Assembly: GCA_020441855.1 (NCBI GenBank)
Contig: JAGRLL010000086.1
Location: 10,036-63,568, forward strand
Source of the DNA: Nitratireductor sp.
GTDB taxonomy: Bacteria > Pseudomonadota > Alphaproteobacteria > Rhizobiales > Rhizobiaceae
Length of the DNA stretch: 53,533 bases
Reading direction: 5' to 3'
Shown: positions 1-8,472 of the stretch, in pieces
Layout of the letters: each line of letters starts with the position of its first letter
How positions within the stretch are numbered: position 1 is the stretch's first letter
Notes under the pieces: generated by a model
Told to the model about the DNA's origin: nothing
Seen by the model: only the letters and a program-made list of their open reading frames with translations
The model's database searches: none
Position numbers and translations under genes: made by a program

Positions 1-1037
1 ATCAGCACCGCCAGCGCCACCATCTTCTGGATACTGGCGTCGAACAGGCCGATCACCACGGATGCCAGGATCGCAGTCCCCAGATTGATGAAGAGCCACA
101 GAAACCGCGAGCGCGCGATCTCCCATACCGAATCCGACAATTCCTCGTCGCCGACGCCACCCATGCGCAGGATGTCTTCTTCCGCTTCCTGCGCGATGAC
201 ATCGACGACGTCGTCGATGGTTAGCACGCCGACCAGCCGGTTGCTGTCGTCGACAACCGCGGCGGAAAGCAGGTCGTACTGCTCGAAAAGCCGCGCGGCT
301 TCCTCCTGGTCCATGTCGGCTGGAATGGCGTGGCTCGCCTCATGCATGATTTCCTCGACGCGCGCCTTGCGCCCGGTACGCAGGATCTGGTCGAGCGCCA
401 CCGAGCCGATCAGTTCGAACTGCGGCGAAACGACGAAAATCTCGTGAAAGCGGTCGGGAAGATCCTTGTCCTCGCGCATGTAGTCAATCGTCTGGCCAAC
501 CGACCAGAACGGCGGCACGGCGATGAACTCGGTCTGCATGCGCCGGCCGGCGCTTTCTTCGGGGTAGTCGAGCGAGCGGCGCAGCCGCAACCGTTCCTCG
601 AAGGGCAGCGCCGACAGGATCTCGTCCTGGTCGGCCTCCTCCAGATCCTCCAGAATGTAGACCGCATCGTCGGAATCGAGTTCCTTGACGGCCTCGGCGA
701 TCCTGGCGTTCGGCAGCGCGTCGACGATTTCGAGACGCACCGCTTCGTCGACCTCGGTCAGCGCGGTCAGGTCGAAGGCGTCGCCCGCAAGCCGGACAAG
801 GTGTTGCCGCTCGTCGGTGTCGAGCGCCTCGAGCAGATCGCCCAGTTCGGATTCGTGCAACGGCCCGATCAGCGCCTGCAGCGCCTCGGCGTCCTCGGCC
901 TCCAGGATTTGGTTGACACGTTCGTGGAAGGCGGAGGTGACGTAGCCGTCCTCGTCGTAAAGCTCGGGCAGCGCCGAAACGGCTTCGGCCGCGGCGTCTT
1001 CTGCTTCCCGTGTCTTTTCTTCCGTCATCGGATCCAT
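1..1037 (-). CDS. mgtE: Magnesium transporter MgtE, 3' part beyond window edge
   Basis: This is an inner-membrane Mg2+ channel/transporter. The visible 345 residues give the acidic, helical cytoplasmic N domain (about residues 30-130), then a CBS-domain pair (about 135-275, with FHEIFVVSPQFELIGSV and AAVVDDSNRLVGVLTIDDV), then the connecting helix and the first membrane segment (RFLWLFINLGTAILASVVIG). The remaining membrane helices lie beyond base 1. In the family the N and CBS domains sense cytoplasmic Mg2+ and close the pore. Two in-frame ATG starts are possible, at 1037 and 1028, and neither has a strong Shine-Dalgarno. The 285 bp upstream, to the divergent nucleotidase gene, hold no other gene I can support and must contain the promoters of both. 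Confidence 0.93.
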   Translation of the reverse strand, partial: MDPMTEEKTREAEDAAAEAVSALPELYDEDGYVTSAFHERVNQILEAEDAEALQALIGPLHESELGDLLEALDTDERQHLVRLAGDAFDLTALTEVDEAVRLEIVDALPNARIAEAVKELDSDDAVYILEDLEEADQDEILSALPFEERLRLRRSLDYPEESAGRRMQTEFIAVPPFWSVGQTIDYMREDKDLPDRFHEIFVVSPQFELIGSVALDQILRTGRKARVEEIMHEASHAIPADMDQEEAARLFEQYDLLSAAVVDDSNRLVGVLTIDDVVDVIAQEAEEDILRMGGVGDEELSDSVWEIARSRFLWLFINLGTAILASVVIGLFDASIQKMVALAVL

Positions 1038-1322
1038 GGAAATTCCGGCGACTCCGTCATCGAAACTGCACTCTAGGTAGCGCAGGCATGCCGCCGGGAC
1101 AAAGGGAATCGGCCAGGATATTCCCTCAACGGGGCGGCAGGCAGAGCCAAGCGCGGCACACCTGGCTGCTTCCCTCGTGCCGACGGCAGCGCGCGACGCT
1201 TGTCACATTGCGGTGTTGCTCATAGGCTAGCGCGTTCTGAGGCGACGTCAGGTGCATGGGGCCGTATACCGGACCCGCAGCTGCTGCGCGTCAAAGCCGA
1301 AATCTCAAACCGGAGCGATGCC

Positions 1323-3173
1323 ATGAGATTGCTTCTATCCGTCTCCGCCGCAGCCATGCTGGCCCTGTCAGCAAGCCAGGCGCAAGCCGACTACATCCTC
1401 GACATTCTGCACATCAACGACTTCCACAGCCGTATCGAGCCGATCAACAAATACGATTCGACCTGCTCTGCGGCCGACGACGCGGAAGGCAAGTGCTTCG
1501 GCGGCGTCGCCAGACTGAAGACTTTCGTCACCGAACGTCGCGACGCACTGAACGCAGACGGCGCCAACGTGCTCACCTTGACGGCAGGCGACGAGTTCCA
1601 GGGTTCGCTGTTCTTCACCACCTACAAGGGCGCGGCCGAAGCCGAATTCATGAACGGGATCGGCTTCGACGCCGCCGCCGTGGGCAACCACGAATTCGAC
1701 ATCGGACCGGCACCGCTCAAGACCTTCATCGACGCGGTGAATTTCCCCGTTCTGGGCGGCAATGTCGTGGCCGATTCCGATCCAGATCTCAAAGGCGAGC
1801 TCGGCAGCTACATCGTCGTCGAACGCGGCGGCGAGAAGATCGGCATCATCGGCGTCGTGACGACGGAAACCGCCGCCATTTCCTCGCCGGGTCCGAACGT
1901 GAGCTTCGCCAATGCAGAGGAATATATCACCAGGGCTGTCGCCGAACTGGAAGCCCAGGGCGTCAACAAGATCGTCGCACTCACCCATGTCGGCCTTGAG
2001 GAAGACAAGCTGATTGCCACCATCCCCGGCGTGGATGTCGTCGTCGGCGGTCACAGCCACACCCTGTTGTCGAATACTGACGACAGGGCGGCCGGTCCCT
2101 ACCCCGTAATCGTGGAGCAGGCGGACGGCACCAGGATTCCGGTCGTTCAGGCAGGCTCCTACGGCAAGTATGTCGGCGAATTGTCGGTCGCTTTCTCCGA
2201 TGACGGCAAGGTGCTGGGCGCCTCTGGCGTACCCAATCTGATCGATGCCTCCGTCAAGCCTGACGAGGCGGTCGCCAAGCGCGTTGCCGAGCTGGCCGGT
2301 CCGATCGAGGAACTCAAGAGCAAGCCGGTCGGCGAGAGCACGGCGGCCATCGAGGGTTCACGCGAGGTCTGCCGCGCCGAGGAATGCTCCATGGGCAACC
2401 TCGTCGCCGACGCCATGCTCGAGCGCACCAGGGGCCAGGGCGTGACCATCGCCATCCAGAACGGCGGAGGCCTGCGCGCCTCCATCGACGAGGGCGAGAT
2501 CACCATGGGCGAAGTGCTGACCGTCCTGCCCTTCCAGAACACGCTCGCCACGTTCGGCCTCAAGGGTTCCGACATCGTCGCCTCGCTTGAGAGCGGCGTA
2601 TCGGGCCTCGAGGAAGGCAAGGGCCAGTTCCCGCAGGTCGCAGGTCTGCGTTATGCCTTCGACGCCTCCGTGGCGTCTGGCGCCGGCCGCATCAAGCAGG
2701 TCCAGGTCATGGAAAACGGCGCATGGGCCGACATCGATCCGGCCAAGGAATATCTGGTCGCGACCAACAACTTCATGCGCGCCGGCGGCGACAATTACGC
2801 CCTGTTCCGCGACAACGGCACCAACGCCTACGATTACGGCCCCGGCATGGAAGATGTCGTCGCCGAATATCTGGCCGCCCACAATCCCTACACGCCCTAT
2901 ACGGACGGGCGTATCGTCAAGGGCGACAAGCTGGAAATGGCCATGACCGAAAAGCCGATGGCGAAAGAGGAGATGGCGGAAAAACCGGCGACAGAAACCA
3001 TGGAAAAGCCAATGGCGACCGGTGATTACGTCATTCAGCGCGGCGACAATCTGTGGAACCTCGCCAAGAAAACCTATGGCGATGGACGCATGTGGAAGAA
3101 AATCCGCGATGCAAACGGCGTCAAGCGCGTGCGCCAATTGCAGATTGGCGACACCATCGTCATTCCGCAATAA
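1323..3173 (+). CDS. Secreted 5'-nucleotidase / UshA-like metallophosphatase with C-terminal LysM
   Basis: A protein of 616 residues. The first 22 residues are a signal peptide ending ASQAQA, so it acts in the periplasm or cell wall. The calcineurin-like metallophosphatase domain follows, with metal-ligand motifs INDFH (about 31-35), GNHEFD (about 120) and GGHSH (about 242). The 5'-nucleotidase C-terminal substrate domain comes next (NGGGLRASIDEGEITMGEV). After a repetitive linker rich in EKPMA/MEKP comes a LysM domain (about 569-616, from YVIQRGDNLW to IVIPQ) expected to bind peptidoglycan. The family hydrolyses extracellular nucleotides for phosphate and nucleoside salvage. The start at 1323 was chosen because it begins the signal peptide and is preceded by GGAG. 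The LysM tether is an uncommon addition. Confidence 0.93.
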   Translation: MRLLLSVSAAAMLALSASQAQADYILDILHINDFHSRIEPINKYDSTCSAADDAEGKCFGGVARLKTFVTERRDALNADGANVLTLTAGDEFQGSLFFTTYKGAAEAEFMNGIGFDAAAVGNHEFDIGPAPLKTFIDAVNFPVLGGNVVADSDPDLKGELGSYIVVERGGEKIGIIGVVTTETAAISSPGPNVSFANAEEYITRAVAELEAQGVNKIVALTHVGLEEDKLIATIPGVDVVVGGHSHTLLSNTDDRAAGPYPVIVEQADGTRIPVVQAGSYGKYVGELSVAFSDDGKVLGASGVPNLIDASVKPDEAVAKRVAELAGPIEELKSKPVGESTAAIEGSREVCRAEECSMGNLVADAMLERTRGQGVTIAIQNGGGLRASIDEGEITMGEVLTVLPFQNTLATFGLKGSDIVASLESGVSGLEEGKGQFPQVAGLRYAFDASVASGAGRIKQVQVMENGAWADIDPAKEYLVATNNFMRAGGDNYALFRDNGTNAYDYGPGMEDVVAEYLAAHNPYTPYTDGRIVKGDKLEMAMTEKPMAKEEMAEKPATETMEKPMATGDYVIQRGDNLWNLAKKTYGDGRMWKKIRDANGVKRVRQLQIGDTIVIPQ

Positions 3174-3218
3174 TTCCCGGAATCCGGGAGGGCATGACGA
3201 GCCTTTCCAGCGAACAGA

Positions 3219-3246
3219 AAAGCCCGGCTCCGGCCGGGCTTTTTTT
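3219..3246 (+). terminator. Rho-independent terminator after the nucleotidase gene
   Basis: AGCCCGGC-TCCG-GCCGGGCT forms an 8-bp GC stem with a 4-nt loop (3221-3240), followed at once by a run of seven T. It lies 45 bp past the nucleotidase stop. Confidence 0.9.
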
Positions 3247-3383
3247 GTGCCGCCCCCTTTGCTCCAGCGCGTGTTTCGCCGCCTTGCGGAGCATTGTAGC
3301 TTTCACGCCAAGCATTTGTTCACCAATGCCGCAAACCCGTCTTTAACGCCGATGCGTTAGATAGCGGTGAACAAGGGGCAGGC

Positions 3384-5417
3384 ATGACCGAAAACATAAA
3401 AGCCGATCAACCGGCAAACTATGCTCCGCCGCTCAAGGGCGAGATCACGCGCCGGCGTACGCAGGGCTACGTTGTCGACTGCGATGGCGCGCGCGCGGTG
3501 ATCATGGCGCATGTCGACCAGCATTCCGAACACATGGAAAACTACTGGGCCGTGGGTCAGCTGATCTCGATCCACGAGGGCGACAAGCGCATCGTCGGAC
3601 AGACCTTTCACGTCGAGAGCGCCGACAATCAATGGGTGGGCTCGGGCGTCAACACGCTGCTCATCCACATCGAACTGGTGGGGGAGATCCGGCCGGGAAA
3701 GGATGGTTCCACCACCTTTTCCAGCGGCATCGCCAATTATCCGCGCATGGGCTCCATCGCCCACCGCATCCGCGCCTCCGACCTTGAGACGATGCACCAC
3801 AACGATGCCGCGTCGACGATCACCGTCGGACATCTGGCGCAGGAAACCTCCATTCCAGCCAAGATCGATCTCGACAAGCTTACCTCCCGCCATTTTGCAA
3901 TCGTGGGCTCGACCGGCACGGGCAAGTCGACCAGCGTCACCCTCATCCTGCACAAGATCATCGCGCAGCGTCCCGATCTCAGGGTGCTCATTCTCGACCC
4001 CCACAACGAATTTTCGACCGCGTTCCTGACCGAGGCCGTCGTCAAGGGCGCAAGTTCGCTGCATCTGCCGTTCTGGCTGTTCACCTTCGACGAATTCCGC
4101 GAAATCGTATTCCGCGGCCAGAAGGGGTTCGAGTCCGAGGCGGAATTGCTGCGCGACCTCATCGGCGAAGCCAAGCAGATGTATGACGAAGGCAGCCAAC
4201 GTCCCGGCTCCTCGCTGGTCCGGCGCGCCGTGAGCGGCGCCGGATATACGGCCGACTCGCCCGTGCCCTATCGCCTGACCGACCTGTTCAAGGCCATCGA
4301 CGAACGCCTGGGCCAACTCGAAGGCAAGGCCATCAAGCCAACGCTTAAGCAATTGCGCGACCGCCTCTTTACCATCAGCGAGGATTCGCGTTTCGCCTTC
4401 TGCTTTTCGCAGCCCAATGCCGGCGGCGACCGCATGAAGGAGATCATCGGAGACCTTTTCCGCGTGCCGATCGACGAAAAGCCGATCAGCGTCATCGACA
4501 TGTCGGAAATTCCGGGCGAAGTGGTCAATTCCGTCGCCTCCGTATTGTGCCGCATGGCCTTCGACCTGGCCGTTTCGAGCCAGGGAGGCATCCAGACGCT
4601 TGTCGTCTGCGAGGAAGCCCACCGCTACATTCCGTCCAATCAGGATGCCGGATTCTGGCCGACCCGGCAGGCCATCGCGCGCATTGCGAAGGAAGGCCGC
4701 AAATATGGTGTCTATCTGGGCATCGTCACGCAGCGCCCCTCCGAACTGGATTCCACCATCCTGTCGCAGTGCAACACCATCTTCGCCATGCGTCTTGCCA
4801 ACCAGAACGACCAGGAAATCATCGGCGACGCCATGACCAATGGCGCGCAGACTTCCATCAATTTCATCTCATCGCTGGCCGACCGCGAATGCATCGCCTT
4901 CGGCGAGGCATTGAAGACGCCGATGCGCATGGTCTTCGAGACCATTCCGCCGGAATGCCTGCCGGGAAGCCGCATCAAGGAGATGCAGAAGCTGGCGCGC
5001 ATGGGTGGCAATGTCGATCTTTCGGCGGTCATCCGCCGCATGCGCGACGCCCACTCCAGGGCACACGCCGAAATGCGCGAGCCAGCGGGCGCGAACCGGC
5101 TGGTGCAACGCGAAGTCGAGGTGCACGAGGCCGACGCCGCCATGGCGCGCGACATGGCGCAATTCAAGGCCGATGCTTCCTCCGAGACGGCGGGCATAGC
5201 CTCCCCGCCCGGCCCCGAAAACCTGGAGGTCAAGACCGTCCCGCACGCCAATGGCGCCAGGAACTCACATGCTGCGATCGAGCCGATGGGAGCGATACAG
5301 GACTGGGCCGGCAAGTCGATGGTCGGCCGGCGGCAGAACGCCCCGAGCGAACAATCCACCAGCACCGGTTCCGGCCGCGGCAATTCGCTGGTTCACGCTT
5401 TCCGCTCGCGTCATTAG
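3384..5417 (+). CDS. HerA-type ATPase (DUF87 / helicase HerA central domain)
   Basis: A protein of 677 residues. An N-terminal beta-rich HAS-barrel-like region is followed by a RecA-like ATPase: Walker A GSTGTGKS at about 175-182, Walker B LVVCEEAH, and a sensor region GIVTQRPSELD. The last 150 residues are low-complexity and charged. HerA proteins form hexameric DNA translocases, often working with a NurA nuclease in end processing. No NurA is adjacent here. The gene stands alone between a strong terminator and the tRNA, and is the last complete chromosomal protein gene before the prophage. A GC hairpin (CCGGACAAGTCCGG, about 5429-5442) follows it but lacks an adjacent T run. Confidence 0.88.
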   Translation: MTENIKADQPANYAPPLKGEITRRRTQGYVVDCDGARAVIMAHVDQHSEHMENYWAVGQLISIHEGDKRIVGQTFHVESADNQWVGSGVNTLLIHIELVGEIRPGKDGSTTFSSGIANYPRMGSIAHRIRASDLETMHHNDAASTITVGHLAQETSIPAKIDLDKLTSRHFAIVGSTGTGKSTSVTLILHKIIAQRPDLRVLILDPHNEFSTAFLTEAVVKGASSLHLPFWLFTFDEFREIVFRGQKGFESEAELLRDLIGEAKQMYDEGSQRPGSSLVRRAVSGAGYTADSPVPYRLTDLFKAIDERLGQLEGKAIKPTLKQLRDRLFTISEDSRFAFCFSQPNAGGDRMKEIIGDLFRVPIDEKPISVIDMSEIPGEVVNSVASVLCRMAFDLAVSSQGGIQTLVVCEEAHRYIPSNQDAGFWPTRQAIARIAKEGRKYGVYLGIVTQRPSELDSTILSQCNTIFAMRLANQNDQEIIGDAMTNGAQTSINFISSLADRECIAFGEALKTPMRMVFETIPPECLPGSRIKEMQKLARMGGNVDLSAVIRRMRDAHSRAHAEMREPAGANRLVQREVEVHEADAAMARDMAQFKADASSETAGIASPPGPENLEVKTVPHANGARNSHAAIEPMGAIQDWAGKSMVGRRQNAPSEQSTSTGSGRGNSLVHAFRSRH

Positions 5418-5566
5418 CATCCCGGACAAGTCCGGATACGCGCACGGGTTTTTTAGCCCGGATGGGTGTTCTGCACTTGTTTAGCCGTCATGCATTTGCT
5501 ACATGCGCCGGGCTGGTTTTACCGGGTCGGCAGCCTGTCGGCAGTTTCCGGAAACAAAGCTCATTT

Positions 5567-5653
5567 GCGGTCGTGGCGGAATTGGTAGACGCGCAGCGTT
5601 GAGGTCGCTGTCCGGTAACACGGGTGGAAGTTCGAGTCTTCTCGACCGCACCA
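5567..5653 (+). tRNA. tRNA-Leu (anticodon GAG), prophage integration target
   Basis: The acceptor stem GCGGTCG (5567-5573) pairs with CGACCGC (5643-5649), followed by discriminator A and an encoded CCA. The anticodon arm is CAGCG-TTGAGGT-CGCTG with anticodon GAG, which decodes CUC. The long variable arm is typical of class II leucine tRNA. The prophage integrase ends 87 bp downstream, so the 3' half of this gene is the likely attachment site. Confidence 0.96.
5614..5653. other. Inferred left attachment site (attL) in the tRNA-Leu 3' end
   Basis: Tyrosine recombinases of this kind usually use the 3' half of a tRNA gene. Everything to the right is phage-like and the integrase abuts this end, so attL should overlap the anticodon-to-CCA part of tRNA-Leu. 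The second copy is outside the window, so the core cannot be delimited. Confidence 0.6.
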
Positions 5654-5697
5654 TTGGCTTTCGTGCCTTTCTTTGATTTCAAAGACTTAACCTTGAT

Positions 5698-5729
5698 TGT
5701 GTCCCACGCCGAAACGAACGTGGGACACA
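5698..5729. promoter_or_regulatory. Perfect 11-bp inverted repeat between attL and the integrase
   Basis: TGTGTCCCACG (5698-5708) and CGTGGGACACA (5719-5729) form a perfect inverted repeat with a 10-nt spacer, just past the integrase stop. It could end leftward transcription of the integrase operon, although no T run follows on that strand, or it could bind recombinase or an accessory factor near attL. Confidence 0.5.
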
Positions 5730-5739
5730 TTGGCTCGTT

Positions 5740-6807
5740 TCACTGCCACGCCTCGGCCGCTTCGACCATGGCGATTGCCGATCTGGCGAGCCGCCAGCGT
5801 TCGACCCGGCGGGTGTAGACTTCCGAGGTTTTTGCCTCGGAATGGCCGAGAATCGCCATGATCGCATATTGGCTGCATCCGAGTTCGGCCAGCAATTCGG
5901 CCAGGCCCTTGCGCACGCCATGCGCCGAAAGATGCGCCATCCCGGCGTCGCGGCACCATCTCTTGAACATCGACGACATGCTGTCGCCGCTGGCATAGGG
6001 CCGGCCGCCCCGGCCCAGCACATAGGTGTTGCCCTGCACTTTCGGTGCCCGCGTTGCGGCCTTCAACGGCTCCAGCAACGGGATGGCAACCTCGCTCGAC
6101 CCGCGTTTGAGCGGCGTCCAGCGCAGCGCCTCGATTCCGTCAATCTCGCATTCATAGGCCCGGCCGAGCACGGTCAAATCCTCGATCCGGCACCCGGTCC
6201 AAAGCAGCACCGACATCGCCACATGCGCCTTGCTGCCCGGCTTGTGGCGCTTGAAATAGGCGCGCACGTCGGCGGCTTTCCAGGGCGTTGCGCCGCTGCC
6301 CTTGGCGTAAATCCTTGCAATGCCACGCGCCGGATTTGTCTGGAGATAACGCCGCTTGATCGCCCAATCGTACATGACGCCGACCGCCTCGACGAAGGCG
6401 TCTGCCTGTGCCGGCGTCGCGCCCATTTCGTCCTGCATCTCGATCAGCTTTTCCTGCGGAATCAGCATCTTGCGATCCGGCCGCACCAGCAGCCGGTTCA
6501 GCAGGTTACGCTTCTTTTTGAGGGTCTTTGCGCTCGACGTTCCGGCTTTGACGCGGGCCTCCAGATACTCGAAATAGGAGGTCGCCAGCCAGGCGATCGA
6601 GCGCGGCTTGGCATGGTCGGATGCCGTCTCCAGCTTCTTTGGCTGCTCGCCGCGCCGCGCGGCAAGGTACTGGCGCATGAAATCGTCATGGTCAGGTCCA
6701 CAGAAAATGCGGATGCGTTTCTTGCGGTCACCCTCGGGGCGAACCCGGTAGCGCGTGCGCCCGGATGGCAGCGGCTCGACCAGCAGGCCGGGATAGTCGA
6801 TCTTCAT
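5740..6807 (-). CDS. int: Phage tyrosine integrase
   Basis: A site-specific recombinase of 355 residues. The catalytic set is visible: R207 (TGCRIEDL), H296 and R299 (HGVRK), H322 (LGHSE) and the nucleophile Y331 (VYTRR). The N-terminal part holds a small DNA-binding domain and a core-binding SAM-like domain (about 70-160). It ends next to tRNA-Leu and should carry out integration and excision there. I prefer ATG 6807 with GGTAAG upstream. A TTG five codons earlier (6822) would overlap the preceding gene. It is the last gene of the leftward operon that begins near 10.3 kb. Confidence 0.95.
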   Translation of the reverse strand: MKIDYPGLLVEPLPSGRTRYRVRPEGDRKKRIRIFCGPDHDDFMRQYLAARRGEQPKKLETASDHAKPRSIAWLATSYFEYLEARVKAGTSSAKTLKKKRNLLNRLLVRPDRKMLIPQEKLIEMQDEMGATPAQADAFVEAVGVMYDWAIKRRYLQTNPARGIARIYAKGSGATPWKAADVRAYFKRHKPGSKAHVAMSVLLWTGCRIEDLTVLGRAYECEIDGIEALRWTPLKRGSSEVAIPLLEPLKAATRAPKVQGNTYVLGRGGRPYASGDSMSSMFKRWCRDAGMAHLSAHGVRKGLAELLAELGCSQYAIMAILGHSEAKTSEVYTRRVERWRLARSAIAMVEAAEAWQ

Positions 6808-6815
6808 GGCGGGTC

Positions 6816-7028
6816 TTACCAATCTTCAAGGCCCGCATCTTCCTGATCGTCTTCGACGGCTTCAACGTGGCCGCAATGGATTTCCACCTGTCCACCGCGT
6901 ATGCACACCCTTTCCACATCAAGGCCGGCTTCCTTCAAGGCCTCCAGCGTGGCGAGGATTGCCGGCTGGCTGGCGCGGCATCGCGTTGGCCGGTCGGGTT
7001 TGGGTTCGATCTTCGCGGCGGCGGTCAT
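6816..7028 (-). CDS. Hypothetical small phage protein
   Basis: A protein of 70 residues starting MTAAAKIEP, with an acidic tail (EDDQEDAGLEDW). It has no domain I recognise. It is translationally coupled to the gene before it (ATGA overlap at 7025-7028) and lies 8 bp ahead of the integrase, so an excision or directionality role is possible by position but not shown. Its Shine-Dalgarno (AGGGAAGG) is the 3' end of an R1 palindromic repeat. Confidence 0.6.
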   Translation of the reverse strand: MTAAAKIEPKPDRPTRCRASQPAILATLEALKEAGLDVERVCIRGGQVEIHCGHVEAVEDDQEDAGLEDW

Positions 7029-7321
7029 TTTGCCTTCCCTGTCAGGCCTTCGGCCTTCCTCGCCTCTTGATGCTTCCCCGGCCGGCCGGCCGCCGGCCAC
7101 GCCTCTTGCTTTTTCCCGGCCGGGCCGCAGGCCGGCTTGATCTTGAGGCTGTCGGGGTGACAATCACCTTCGCGGCCGTCGTCGAACTTCACCCGCACAT
7201 ATTGAGGATCGCCCGTTACCCGCTTCACAATGCCCGGCGCGTCGTCATATTCGGTGAACCGCACCCGCATGCCCGGTTTGAACCGCGTGCCATAGAGGCG
7301 CTCGATGAAGTTGTAAGCCAT
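7025..7321 (-). CDS. Hypothetical phage protein with repeat-encoded C-terminus
   Basis: A protein of 98 residues. The first 62 or so form a small beta-rich domain (RFTEYDDAPGIVKRVTGD then YVRVKFDDGREGDCHP). The final 37 residues are translated from three tandem R1 repeats, giving PAGK, GRPGK and EARKAEGLTGK segments. The start at ATG 7321 has GGAG 8 nt upstream; GTG 7324 is an alternative. Both overlap the stop of the DUF5131 gene. The stop at 7025 overlaps the next start. The function is unknown. Confidence 0.6.
   Translation of the reverse strand: MAYNFIERLYGTRFKPGMRVRFTEYDDAPGIVKRVTGDPQYVRVKFDDGREGDCHPDSLKIKPACGPAGKKQEAWPAAGRPGKHQEARKAEGLTGKAK
7035..7146 (-). repeat. Three tandem R1 palindromic repeats
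   Basis: R1 copies on the minus strand at 7035-7069, 7074-7108 and about 7112-7146 (degenerate 5' end). Each reads CAAGAGGCG... to ...GGGAA with a self-complementary centre (AGGCC-GAA-GGCCT in the first). They encode the C-terminus of the 7025-7321 protein and supply the Shine-Dalgarno of the next gene. Confidence 0.85.
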
Positions 7322-8469
7322 CACGCAATCTCCGGCATGGAATTGTGTTCGATGCCGTCGAGAAGGCGGCCGGAGCGTGATTTGCCGACAATGGCGTAGT
7401 GTTGACCATCGATTTGCTTGACGGTGATTTTCTCGGCAGCAAGTTCAGGAAGGCGACGCTCACAGACCGGACGCATTTGCCCCCATTGCTTGAACAGGAA
7501 CGGCACGCCTTCATTTGTCCCGGTCGCGCTGGCGCGCTCCTCGCCTCTTGCGGCGGCGCACTGGTCGCGCAGGGAACGCGCCCAGGCGGGGTGCATCGGG
7601 CGGGCATGCGGCCCGGACTCGCCGCCGGTGATGATCCAGTCGAGCCGCGCGCAAGCCTCGGTTGCGCTGTGCACGCCTTCCGGTGCGTCGTGATATTTGA
7701 GGCCGCGCAGCGCGTCGATGAAGTAGTGGCCGGTGCAGATCGCGGTGAAGTCAACCTCGCCGAGCAGCGGCTCGGCCGAGACGAAGCGGATCGCCGCCGG
7801 TGTCGCCAGCAGCTCGGGAACGCGCTTGTCGGCTGTCGCCTGATCCTCGATCGACGTGCCCAGCCAGACATTGGGTAGCGGCCATCGATCAAGCGGGACG
7901 CGGCGCCCCCTCGGCGCAAGATCGGGGTCAAGCCCCGGCGGCACCAGCACCACGTTCTCCTCGCCCTCGACAGCGATATCGCAAACCAGTTCGTAGACCC
8001 TGCGGATCGTCGCCGGGTCGGAAAGGTACGCGCGCGCCCGCTCGGGCCGCTTGGTGAGCACGAAGAAAACATGTCCAAGAGGCGAGGAGCGAAGCGACCG
8101 GGAAGGCATGGAGCCGCACAGCGCCATCACCGCGAACACCTTGTCGATCATCTCGTCGGTCACGCCCTCGGCAAACAGGTCGCCATGGGCGCAGACGAAG
8201 ATCCCGCGCGGCGCGCGCCAGCGCAGCGGCTGGTCGAGCCATTCGGCGTTGAAGCGGACCTCGCCGGTGAACTTGAACTCGCCGGCGGCATTGGCGCGGG
8301 CAAGGCCCTTTCGGCTCGGATGGTTCTTCATCCGCGTCGCGGCCAGCCGCGCGGCGTAGCAGTGCCGGCACCCTTCCGAGACGAGCCGGCAACCGGTGAT
8401 CGGGTTCCACGTCGCGCCCTTGCCCGTAACCGGGTGCCGCGCCCATTCGATCGGTGTGTTATCTGACAT
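7321..8469 (-). CDS. DUF5131 (Gp37/Gp68) family phage protein carrying two in-frame R1 insertions
   Basis: A protein of 382 residues. Family hallmarks are visible: a cysteine cluster near the N-terminus (TGCRLVSEGCRHCYA, about 26-40), VLTKRPER, a GGESGP motif and FKQWG near the C-terminus. This Cys-rich family is common on phages and mobile elements. Its reaction is not established to my knowledge, although the cysteine spacing suggests metal or cluster binding. Two stretches break the family pattern: SMPSRSLRSSPLG just before HVFFVLTKRPER, and ARGEERASATGTNE inside the normally continuous DQC..AGVPF..FKQWG segment. Both are translations of R1 repeats. The start at 8469 is led by AGGGAAA from a partial R1. 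Confidence 0.88.
   Translation of the reverse strand: MSDNTPIEWARHPVTGKGATWNPITGCRLVSEGCRHCYAARLAATRMKNHPSRKGLARANAAGEFKFTGEVRFNAEWLDQPLRWRAPRGIFVCAHGDLFAEGVTDEMIDKVFAVMALCGSMPSRSLRSSPLGHVFFVLTKRPERARAYLSDPATIRRVYELVCDIAVEGEENVVLVPPGLDPDLAPRGRRVPLDRWPLPNVWLGTSIEDQATADKRVPELLATPAAIRFVSAEPLLGEVDFTAICTGHYFIDALRGLKYHDAPEGVHSATEACARLDWIITGGESGPHARPMHPAWARSLRDQCAAARGEERASATGTNEGVPFLFKQWGQMRPVCERRLPELAAEKITVKQIDGQHYAIVGKSRSGRLLDGIEHNSMPEIA
7517..7550 (-). repeat. R1 repeat inserted in the DUF5131 coding region (copy near C-terminus)
   Basis: On the minus strand it reads CAAGAGGCGAGGAGCGCGCC.. to ..CGACCGGGAC with a GCGC stem. It is translated as ARGEERASATGT within the DUF5131 protein, splitting a conserved family segment without shifting the frame. 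Confidence 0.88.
8076..8104 (+). repeat. R1 repeat inserted in the DUF5131 coding region (mid-gene copy)
   Basis: CAAGAGGCGAGGAGCGAAGC.. to ..GACCGGGAA on the plus strand, antisense to the host gene. It is read through in frame as SRSLRSSPL in the DUF5131 protein just ahead of VLTKRPER. Confidence 0.88.
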
Positions 8470-8472
8470 TGT

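Noticed and set aside
330..1076. A 248-codon plus-strand frame at the left edge
   Set aside because: Shadow of mgtE on the opposite strand, whose N, CBS and membrane parts are recognisable.
3357..4622. A 421-codon minus-strand frame opposite the HerA gene
   Set aside because: It reads as the antisense of conserved HerA motifs and has no independent support.
5429..5470. Terminator after the HerA gene
   Set aside because: The hairpin CCGGACAAGTCCGG exists, but the T run comes about 15 bases later, so it does not have intrinsic terminator form.
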